From Arion vulgaris (taxonomy: Eukaryota; Mollusca; Gastropoda; Stylommatophora; Arionidae), in NCBI GenBank assembly GCA_020796225.1, contig CM036775.1, forward strand, positions 1,567,001-1,631,000: a stretch of DNA of 64,000 bases, read 5' to 3'. Below, piece after piece: positions 32,901 to 44,900 of the stretch (positions within the stretch are counted from its first letter, which is position 1; each line of letters begins with the position of its first letter). A program made the translations under genes and the position numbers. The notes under the pieces were generated by a model that was not told the origin of the DNA, searched no databases, and saw only the letters and a program-made list of their open reading frames with translations.

Positions 32901-35900
32901 CTAGAACGCGCCCTTGTGTGCGCTTCATAAATAATGTCCTTCGTCCCCTCTGTTATCTATGAGGTCCACATTATGCATGGCTGGCCATTTACTTTGTATC
33001 CATTGTATCGAAGCAACATCGCACTGTCTGTTGGAAATCTTCTTATGTGGCCGAGCCAATTCGTTGTTTGTTTATGAAGTTTAGTACTGATGCTGTACCC
33101 ACTTTTTTCCTGTCTTCATTTCTCAACCAGTCTCTTCTTGTTACCCCCAGCATTCTGCTTAGACACTTCATCTCTGTTGTGACTAGCTTTCTTCTGTCAT
33201 TTGATGTCAGCATCTAGGTTTGGCACTGATAGCATAATGTGGGGAGAAAGATTGTGTTGAACATTGCTCTTTTTGTGTTCATGCAATGTACAGTGTTTTC
33301 CATGTACACATATTTCCTGGCAATACAACAAGATTGAAGAGGAGATATAGTACAGAAGATAGTACATTTACTCCCTACATGGATTGTCTTAGTTCCATCT
33401 TCAGTTGGAGTTAGGTGTGCTTTTTTGCAAATAGCTTTCAGGTCAAACCAGCCTCCATCCTTTCAGGTCAGACCAGCCTCCTTCATTTCATTCTCTTGAA
33501 ATACTGTCTAAATATTCAATGTTCTCTCTTGTATCCTTTCTCTGTGCTGGCCTAGGCACACATAGGCGCATAACTGGCACAGCGCACAATCACTCTTAGG
33601 CTCAGATCATATACAAACCATTGGCTGAAATCGGATGCACATGTCCTAAACATGTAGAAGTCTATGCGTTTAGGGGCCTACCAAATCAATGTGCAACGTA
33701 TATACGTTCTTGGCAAAATCAAACATATCACAAAGAGTGATTAAAATTGGTTGTAAAGAACGAATGCAAAGAAGAAGACATACAAACCACAATTATATAT
33801 GTATATACTTCACTTTATTTTGTAGCTCACACAGAGGTCTTTGTATTTTTTTGTCTCGTGTTGTTTCATTAGGTCAGTGAATTTACCTCAGTGTATCATA
33901 TTCGGGGCAGTCTTGAAGTAGACATTTCAACCATTGTAATCCTTACAATGAAATGTCAGATATTCTTCCTGGTCAACACTCCAGGGAAGAAATGAGAGTC
34001 TCTATTAAGTTTGTAATCCTTACCAATCTGCTTGTCTAGAAAGCTGAGGGCTCTATAACTCTTGTCCTTGTCTTCTTCAAATTTGTTGATCAGTTCACCC
34101 AGATTAGGATTATCTTCTGCTGCCTGTACCTGTATGTAATGAAATAAATAGATGGATTACAGTAGTTTAACATTTAAAAAAATTGTCTTTAGTGCCTGTG
34201 CTACCACATTTTAGGGCAGTATAGAACAGGGGGAACATGAGCTTGAGAAATTTCATGGCCGCATGGCTAATGTAGTCACCATTGAACCTATTCACCTTAG
34301 GACTTTTCTTTATGCCCCTGACAGCAAAAAATAATTGACTGTACCAGGGATCTACTTGGGTCGCCTGAATCGGAGCCCGCTCTCTAATCCATTTGGCCAG
34401 ACACTTATCGATGGACTACAGTAAGACTTAATAAATAGATGGACTATAGTAAGACTTAATAAATAGATGGACTACAGTAAGACTTGATAAATAGATGGGA
34501 CTACAGTTAAGAGTGCAGCTAAGACTGGAAACAGTAAAATGCTATACAATACACTAAAACAACTTACTGGAACTTTGTTTCAAAGGGTGGCCCAATCAAG
34601 AGTAAAGATGGTAAAGTTCTAACATCAGATACCGAGCAGAAGAAAAGATGGGCAGAACATTTTGAAGAAATATTAAATAGACCTGATCCACCAGTACTAC
34701 TCAAGTTTGACGAAGAGGCAAGAAACAGCTCCCTACCAAATAACGAAGAAATGATAAGTGTAGCTGAGGTCAAGGAGGCAATCCATTCCTTGATAAACAA
34801 TAAGGCAGCGGGTGATGACAACATTACTGCAGAAATGCTCAAAGCGCTGATGATACAACTATTAGCCAGGTGCAAGAACTATTTAATAAAGTATGGGAAG
34901 AAGAAACTGTCCCAGATCAATGGAAAAAAGGAATAATTGTTAAGATCCCCAAAAAGGTGATCTCAAAGATTGCAACAACTGGAGAGGGATCACCCTATTA
35001 TCAGTAATGACCAAGACTTTCTGCAAAATCATTCTTAATGGAATCAAAGGAGCAGTGGACACAACCCTGAGAGAAGAACAAGCTGGTTTTAGACCTGGGA
35101 GAAGCTGCTTAGACCAAATAATTACCCTACGACTAATTTTGGAGGAACATATTAATATGCAACAACCACTCATACTAAATTTCATCGATTTAAAAAAGCC
35201 TTTGATAGTCTATACAGAATCTCTCTGTGGAATATTCTGAGATGCTATGGAATACTAGACACAATAATAAACATTATTAAGAGCCTCTATGATGGTTCAC
35301 AGTGTGCAGTTCGCACTGATGGTGGACACAGTGACTGGTTTATGGTTGAAACCGGAGTAAAGCAAGGCTGTATTCTATCTCCGCTATTATTTGGAGTGGC
35401 CATGACTGGGTGATGCGAAAATGTTGCAGGGGTGAAATTGGGTAGAAAATAGTCAACTAGAAGATTTGGATTTTGCAGATGATATTGTCTTGTTAAGTAG
35501 AAACAACCAAGATATGCAAAGAAAAACAGACAACTTGTCATCTATAGCATCAAAAGTTGGACTGCAGATAAACTATGAAAAACAAATATATTGAAGACAC
35601 CTATGGCAAGTAATGCAGATATCACACTGAAATCTAAAATAATAAAAATAACAGAGCAGTTCGCCTATTTAATTAGCAATTTTGATTGCACAGGAAATGT
35701 TAAAAAGAAATTATGATACGAATTGGCAAAGCAACATCAGCTTTTAAAAGTCTAAATAAAATATGGAACTGCAAGTTGTATAGTATTAAAACTAAATTAC
35801 AAATTTTCAATTCAAATGTTGTATCAATCCTAACATATGCCACAGAGTTGGAAAATGACTAAAGATATAGAAAGCAAGTTGAATGCCTTTGAAAATAGAT

Positions 35901-38900
35901 GTCTCGAAAAATAATGAATATAAAATGGAACGAATTCAGGAGAAGTGATGAAATCAGAGACATGTCTGGTCAACCACTAGTGACAACTGTTATAAGAAAG
36001 AGAAGATGGAGATATGTTGGGCACACCTTGAGGAGAAATGATCAACGAATATCAAAGCAGGCATTGAAGTGGGATGCAAAGGTTCAAGAAAGAGAGGTCG
36101 ACCTAAGGAGACCCTGAAGCTAACTTTGCTGAGAGAGGCAGGAAATATCGGTCTCAGTTCCATGGAGGAGATTGAGCGAGTTGCCCAGGATAGAGCGGTA
36201 TGGAGAAATTACTTGCAGGCCCTTTGTAACGTACGAGAGGAATTATTATTATTATTATAGACTTAATAATTAGATGGACTATAGTAAGACTTAATAAATA
36301 GATGGACTACAGTAAGACTAAACAATGAAGAACAATGTGTAGAGAGTTACAAATATCTGGGCTCAATAATTAACAATAACGGTGACTGCTCCAAAGAGAT
36401 CTCAAGAAGATTGGCAATAGCAATCAAGAAGTTAAACACTATGAAGAACATGTGGCAAAGCACCAGCGAAATATTAAAATTAAAAATACTGAGAACATAC
36501 ATTTTTCCAGTGGCTACTTATGGTTGTGAATCATGGACCATTATACAAACAATAAGAATGAAAATCCAGTTCCTCGAAACTCACATCTCAAGAAAATGAC
36601 GTGACTGTACACACCTAGACATGATGGAATGCAGGGTAACGAGCATGCAGACTTTGTTGCAAATAATGCTTCGACTCAAGTCGGCAGAAGTATGGACAGA
36701 GCCGATGTCATCAATGCGGTACGCTCTCATTATGTGCCATGGGCGAGTCTCAGACACTGGAATGAGTCAGAGAATTAGGAGCTAAGTTTGGACATGCCAG
36801 ACAGTGTCGTCTTCGTAGTAGAGGGAAAATATACTAATCAACTTCTCATGGGTACGGTGAGAAAATGGACTTTAGGATGGCTACTACAGCGGAGGACAGA
36901 GCACGCATTGGAATGCCCATTGTGCCATGATATCAATCGCATAACATGACATAACAACCTCTAGTTCTTGTAAGATTACATAATACAGTGTCTATCAATT
37001 AGGAAGTTTCAACGTATTTTCAGACAAATCGTACCTGAGCTGCAAGGTTGATGCATATCCTCTCCAGCACCGCCCTATACTTATCCACAAGCTCTGGAAG
37101 ACTAGCCTTGTGAATGAAGTTGTCATGACGTTGGGCATAAGACTGTCGATTGTTGTCAATGTCCTTCCATAGACCCTGCAGCTTCAAAATTTTCTCTTTT
37201 CTGCAAGGACAAGGCAATCATAGTCAAAGATCAATATTTTAAGTGAAAGAGTTTTTTGTTAGTTAGTTAACAGCATAGACTTGGTTAACAGAAAACTACA
37301 GACCTTTGTAAATGGATGTTTCATTATCAAATAGTTTGTCCTGAACAGAGCTTTGCCACCTTAAGTCTTTCAGGATTTCTCTCTCGTAGGCCAGATGTCC
37401 TGCCTCTGCAGTGGTCATGCTCAAACCATCAGTTACATCCTGAATCCATCTTCTCTGTGGTCTTTCTCTTCTCTTCTTTGCCAGGATGCCTCCTTCCATG
37501 ATGGTCTTCTCCAGTCCTTCGTGTCTCTTTATGTCCAGAATACTTCAATTTTCTCATTCTTATTTGTAACATCAGTCAGTTTTTTTTTATTTTGGGTTCT
37601 TTCTGGATAGATCTATTTGTTCTCTTCTCTGTCCAAGATATACAGAGGATATAAAAGAGGATATAATGAATGTCTACGTAGAATGAAGAGACTGAGATGG
37701 TATAAAAAGATTGCAAACAATAAACTCGGAGAAAAAAACTAAGCAGATAACAGTGGAAAAAGAACAAAGGAAGAGATGATGACGAAAGATAGGAAACACA
37801 CATTGAAAAGACACACTGGAAGCATTTCAAGACAGGCATTGTTTTTGAACACGCAGAGAAAGAGGAGTAATGGAAGGTCTAGAAATAAATGGAGAAGATA
37901 GCTGGAGACTGATATTAAAAGGATGGGCAAGATGTGTAGAGAATTGGAAGGGTTAACAAGGGAGAGCTGGAAGAAGTTTATTGAAGATCGGTGCTCTGTT
38001 GGGAGTTGAAAAGTGCAGAAGAAGTTAAAAGCACTGATGGCTAGAGGTGTAAACCTTGACCACAAATCCGGAGTGAGGAGCCCTAAGCCAGTTGATGGTT
38101 ATGTGTGTATTCCATTCTATCTTCTGTCAAACCCTGTTTGATACTAAACGAATGGACTTTGTTTTTCTTGTGGGTGAAACAGTAGACAGGGGGTTTGCGT
38201 AAAATGGTCAAGGCACATTCCCAATATCAGCTGCCCAGGCTAGACGTAAATGGAGAGGACACTTCATCCTTAATTTCGGCTCGGACACAACAGTCAAGAG
38301 AGACTTAGGGATGAGCTGACAGGCAAGAGAGACTTAGGGATGAGCTGACAGTCAAGAGAGACTTAGGGATGAGCTGACAGACAAGAGAGACTTAGGGATG
38401 AGCTGACAGGCAAGAGAGACTGTAAAAATGAAATTGAAATGTATCTGTCCTACATGCTGTACGGGTCTAACAAGGGTGCAACATAATCATATTCTCTACG
38501 CAAGCCACATAAATCACAAAAAAGTATATTTCTTCAAACACTCCATATCGACCACTTGTTAACCACTCTGTGTGATTTGTATGTGATCTGTCTAAGAACA
38601 ATGGTATGTTGTGCAATTATGCGCCTACAAGTAGGCCAGTACATCCGATTTTTGCTGTGCTTTTTATTTACTAGGGTAGCTACATCAGTCGCCTCTTACG
38701 GCATGCCTTGTAGGTTGCAGTGGTACTATTCTTTGCTTCCCTTGCAGGCCTAGACACCACGCGGGCGGATCCCAAAGAGTGGTCGATTTGATTAATAAGA
38801 ACAACTTGAGTTTTGTTCTGTTTATGTAGCTGTTTGATTTTCTGTTGGACGGACTTTTGCTTTGTATCCACTGTATCTGACTAGCGTTGCTCTATCTGTT

Positions 38901-41900
38901 GGTAATCTGCTAATGAGGCTGAACCATTTAATTTGTTGTTTCTTCATGAAGTTCAGTATCCACTTTTTTCCTGATATCTTTATTTCTAAACCAGTCTCTT
39001 CTTGATACTCCTAACATTCTGTGTATACACTTCATGTCTGTCACAACTAGTTTTCTTTTATTGATGGAATATTATATGAAAATTGTAGCATATCCATTAC
39101 AGCCCTGTTTCCCAACATGGAGCCCACGCCCACAGGGGCATTTTATTGTTAAGGGGGCAATGGACTCGTTCAGAGTTTAACTAATGTTCATGATGTTGCA
39201 AAACCGATATATCGGTTTTTGTATGTCTGTTGACAAAAATGAATGTTGTTTCACAATCCCGTTACGAAGTTTAAAAATAATAAAAAGGGGTGGGGCATAT
39301 GAATTTTGGAAAAGCTTTTGTGGGGCGTGGCACAATGAAGCTTGGGAAACCATGCTTTACAGTATGTCATCATCAACCACAGTAAACGAGTTGTTGATTT
39401 TCTAGGCACCACTTATACATCCAGTACTTTACCATTGTTTTCTGAACATTATATGACACATTATAAACCAGGAAAATACCTTTGTCTTTCTTCTTCCTGT
39501 AAAACTTCTCTCTTTCTTTCAATCTCCTTGTGTTTAATGTTGATTTTCTGAAGGAAGAACAAACAAAAGAAGACATCTATCAATAATGTATGACCACAAA
39601 ACATATCTCAATGTTTAACTATTTTTCGAAATGTCACTACTGTGGCTACCACTGGGCATGTCACCAACATGATACACCCATAATCTGGACCAGCCCAGAC
39701 TTGTAATATACATATATCACACTGTGTGGTCTCTGTGACGTAGAGGTTAGGTGCTCATCTCTCATTTCAAAGGTACTCAGTTTGCTCCCCCATGGGGGCC
39801 ATTGGGATATTTTCACAGAGACCGTTGATCTCAGTGTAGGTGAGATTGAATTCCTAGTCCTATTGGAGATGGACGATAAAATCTACATACTGTGTTCAAG
39901 TTGAACACGTAAAAGAACCTTTGGCAGTTTAAAATTGAAGAAGAGCATGCTGGAAAGCTGCAGCCTGAGCAAAATTCATAAGAAAAATAAAAATTCCTAC
40001 AAAATATTTTCACCATCTTCTAAATTACATTGGAGACCCTCACCGGCGATACAGAGTTCGTGCACTGCATCGCAGATCTTCTTGTGTAAGAAAGAGGTCA
40101 GAGCACACATGGTTACTCACTAAAGTGCAAATGAAATTGTAAAGGAAAATGAAAAGACAGATACATAAGCGGGAAACTGCATCCACTGAAAGAGAGAAAG
40201 TATGGATGCACTAAAATACAACTCTCTCATGCATCCACTGAAAGAGAGAAAGTATGGATGCGCTCTGCTCAAAATTAGAAAGTGGAATTTAAGTAGCCCA
40301 AAACACATTTTAAACTTTAGCCCTCTAACATTGGACCTAGTAGCAGAAAATATGCTTATGGCTGAGCACATGTGTAGATCTTGATATACATAAAAACAAA
40401 TAGCAGTGTGTACCTTCAAATGTTCCTCATGGTCATCCTTAAGTCTTTGTCTTCTTTTGTATCCTTCTTCAACTCTGATTGAAACAAGTGACAATATTAC
40501 ATTCAAAACTTTCTTCAGCTCTGATTGAAACAAGTGACAATATTACATTCAAAACCTTCTTCAGCTCTGATTGAAACAAGTGACAATATTACATTCAAAA
40601 CCTTCTTCAACTCTGATTGAAATGACAATATTACATTCAAAACCTTCTTCAACTCTGATTGAAATGACAATATTACATTCAAAACTTTCTTCAGCTCTGA
40701 TTGAAATGACAATATTACATTCAAAACCTTCAACTCTGATTGAAATGACAATATTACATTCAAAACTTTCTTCAACTCTGATTGAAACAAGTGACAATAT
40801 TACATTCAAAACCTTCTTCAACTCTGATTGAAATGACAATATTACATTCAAAACCTTCTTCAACTCTGATTGAAATGACAATATTACATTCAAAACTTTC
40901 TTCAGCTCTGATTGAAACAAGTGACAATATTACATTTAAAACCTTCTTCAACTCTGATTGAAATGACAATATTACATTCAAAACTTTCTTCAGCTCTGAT
41001 TGAAACAAGTGATAATATTACATTCAAAACCTTCTTCAGCTCTGATTGAAATGACAATATTACATTCAAAACTTTCTTCAACTCTGAAACAAATGACAAT
41101 ATTACATTCAAAACTTTCTTCAACTCTGAAACAAGTGACAATATTACATTTAAAACTTTCTTCAACTTTGATTGAAACAAATGACAATATTACATTTAAA
41201 ACTTTCTTCAACTCTGATTGAAACACATGACAATATTACATTCAAAACTTTCTTCAACTCTGATTGAAACAAGTGACAATATTACATTAAAAACTTTCTT
41301 CAACTCTGATTGAAACAAGTGATAATATTACATTCAAAATCTTCTTCAGCTCTGATTGAAATGACAATATTACATTCAAAACTTTCTTCAACTCTGAAAC
41401 AAATGACAATATTACATTCAAAACTTTCTTCAACTCTGAAACAAATGACAATATTACATTCAAAACCTTCTTCAACTCTGATTGAAACAAGTGACAATAT
41501 TACATTTAAAACTTTCTTCAACTCTGATTGAAACAAATGACAATATTACATTCAAAACTGTCTTCAACTCTGAAACAAGTGACAATATTACATTTAAAAC
41601 TTTCTTCAACTCTGATTGAAACAAATGACAATATTACATTTAAAACTTTCTTCAACTCTGATTGAAACACATGACAATATTACATTCAAAACTTTCTTCA
41701 ACTCTGATTGAAACAAGTGATAATATTACATTCAAAATCTTCTTCAGCTCTGATTGAAATGACAATATTACATTCAAAACTTTCTTCAACTCTGAAACAA
41801 ATGACAATATTACATTCAAAACTTTCTTCAACTCTGAAACAAATGACAATATTACATTCAAAACCTTCTTCAACTCTGATTGAAACAAGTGACAATATTA

Positions 41901-44900
41901 CATTTAAAACTTTCTTCAACTCTGATTGAAATGACAATATCACATTCAAAACTTTCTTCAACTCTGAAACAAATGACAATATTACATTCAAAACCTTCTT
42001 CAACTCTGATTGAAACAAGTGACAATATTACATTCAAAACTTTCTTCAACTCTGATTGAAACAAATGACAATATTACATTCAAAACCTTCTTCAACTCTG
42101 ATTGAAACAAGTGACAATATTACATTCAAAACTTTCTTCAACTCTGATTGAAACAAATGACAATATTACATTCAAAACTTTCTTCAACTCTGATTGAAAC
42201 AAGTGACAATATTACATTCAAAACAGGATTTAAAAAAAGCTCAACTACACTCTAAATCAGCATTTCCCAACATGGGGCCCATGCCCCACAGGGGGGCAAT
42301 TTGATTATTAAGGGGGGGCATTTTGTCAAGTGTAAAGATATGCTATTTTGCTGTGGGATAAAAGTGTCATATACATTTAAATATGCATTTGTTAGTCTAC
42401 GTTTACTCTTCACATTCAATTAATTTTAACACATACGTGAACAATTCAAATTTTGAATATTACAAATTATGTATATGTTACATAGTGAGCATACAAATTT
42501 TAGAAAGGCCTAAGTGGGGCATCGCACAAATAAGGTTGGGAAACTCTGCTCTTAATAGTATAGTTCATAAGTACGGTTCCAACTTCACTGCAATGGGTCA
42601 CCCCATAATTGCTCCGTTCCTGTGCCAATGAATATCACACGAAATGCTAACACCTGTGAAAAGTTTCCTGTGTGAACTAATTCCAGGATGAAACAGCCGC
42701 GTACCGCCACAAAAAGCAACCTGCACCGCATAATATGCATATGGCCGTCGCGAATGTAGCATCACAAGACTGTTCATCACTTGAATAGCAATTCTTGTCG
42801 AAGGGAACATCAATCACGGCAAAATCCAGCTTTCTGCACTCGCAATATAACTGCATACGGCAGATTGAGCTTGTTCGTCATAACCGCTGTCCGCCATTTT
42901 CTGAATACACACAACAAACGCACGGTTGACACAGCAAAAGCATTCCATGTAACAGTCACAGCGTTGCTCAAGCACTAACTCAGTAGCTCGGCAAACGAAA
43001 CCGAAAATACCCGACCAAACATGGCGGGAATGCGCTAGCAAAGTCGTGTTCAGAATCAAACCGTTCTGACTCTGAATGGTCCTCCCGCATTCCGCCATTG
43101 TTGGCCAGATTTTCATGAAAAAAAAATCTATATAAGGGTAGACTGCAAGTGTTAAATTATGTAACAATGGTGAAACACGTCAAAGCATACTGTAAAAAAC
43201 ATTGTAGTATTGCAATCGCCACATGGCGTTCACACCTCCAGAACCATCAATCAGATGTGACCTAATTTTTGTCCCGATCCAGAAGCACTTGAGCTTTCAG
43301 CTCTTCGACTCAGTGCCATGGACATCGTAACCCTTCGGTTCGGTGCCACGAACAACATAAATCTGGAGAACCTGTGGCTTTTCTGCCAGCCCGTGGAATT
43401 GAACCGCACTCACATGGGGCTTGTCACCTGTTGTCCAACGCGCTACGAACACACTGGGCAAGCGGGCGATGTGACCTAATATATGAAAATGTTGGACAGA
43501 ACTGGAATAGATATACACTCAGGGTACCCACTTATATGCTCCGTCTCCCAGGCGACGTTTTGAAATTTTTCAACAACTCAGGATGTTATGGTGCCAATTT
43601 TTCCGGCACATGCTTATGAATCAATTGTACCTGAAATTCAACACTATCTGCTTGTACTTCTTCTTCTTCTTCTGCATTCTCACTAGATTGGGATTTGGGA
43701 TTCTCTAATAAAGGCAGCTGTCTGCCTCAGATCATCAGCCACGCCATACAGTTTGTCTTGGACGCTAGTGTAAGTGGGCCACCTCTTTCTTCTCAAGTCT
43801 GCATACTGGGGACAGTTCTGTTGGATAAATTCCTATGATTTCTGCTTCCCGTTTGTGCCGACCTCTTCCGCAGTAAGTTTTGGCCACCCTCGTGATGGTA
43901 GGTCTGACATTGTTACTGCGCGGCTATATCTCCGAGGCAGATTGGCGGCCGAAGAATCCGTTATACCATTCCTCATTGTGAGGGGTCGCTGCACCATGCT
44001 ATGCGCCTTACGGCCTGGTGCATCCGTTTTCTGCAAGCATTTGTTTCGGGTTAGCATTCCCTGGTGGACACATACATCTGATTTCAGCCAAACCTCCTTA
44101 GTCGCCTCTTACGACATGTATGGTAGGTAACAGTGGTTCTATTCTTTACACCCCAAATTTGGGCCCGGTAACCACTCGAGCGGTCTGCTTGTACACAAAT
44201 CCACCTCATTTCAACTGAACTTTGTTATATAGGAGGCTAGGGGTTTCAGAAAAAGTATTCCATACAGAAACCCTGAAACAAACTTTACTCAGAGAGGTGA
44301 AAATATCGGACTCAATTCCACAGAGAGGTTGATCAAGTTGTCAATGATATCGCGGTATAGAGAAATTTCTTGCAGGCCCTCGATAACATATAATAGTACA
44401 AGAGTAAATGTATAATAATGTTATATCGGTTTTCTTATGACCGTATATGGGGGTAAGTCTGAAACAGCATCACAAGACAGACTCTCCAATGGAATCCCTA
44501 GGGCAATAGAGGTAGAGGAAGATCCAGGAACACCTGGATGCAAGAAAATGGAGAGAGTGGAGAGATCTGGAAAAGATGGCCTTGGATAGGCGTCCTTGGA
44601 AGGCCTTGGTTGCGGTCCTATGCTTCCCTAGGGGCAAAGAAGAAGATATAGGTTTTCTCATGACCGTATACAGGGGTAAGTCTGAATATAAGGTTAATGA
44701 TTACTGAACGGGCGTCACAGCACTACGAGCAGATCCATAGGTGCTCAGTCTCCACCAAAAATGTCAACGGGTATGCATATTGATGGTTCCTGTTGTTCGC
44801 TGGTTAAACATAGTCCTCTCTCTGCCTCTCAAGCATCCAGCACTACTTGTACAACATGTAATTCTAAACTCCTTAAATCGATGGATTGATGCCAACGCCA

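Noticed and set aside
40515..42064. Repetitive proteins with [11 protein letters not shown] units
   Set aside because: Read-through of the exon 5 acceptor minisatellite; only the first 12 exon bases of each unit are coding-derived.
42814..43167. 117-residue minus-strand protein
   Set aside because: Lies within repeat E; the second copy at 47401-47949 does not keep the frame.
43380..43470. Functional tRNA gene
   Set aside because: A and B boxes are present, but no cloverleaf with a paired acceptor stem could be drawn; treated as a SINE head.
43774..44130. 118-residue + strand protein
   Set aside because: Its end reads through the SINE-B head in antisense; no conserved motif in the rest.
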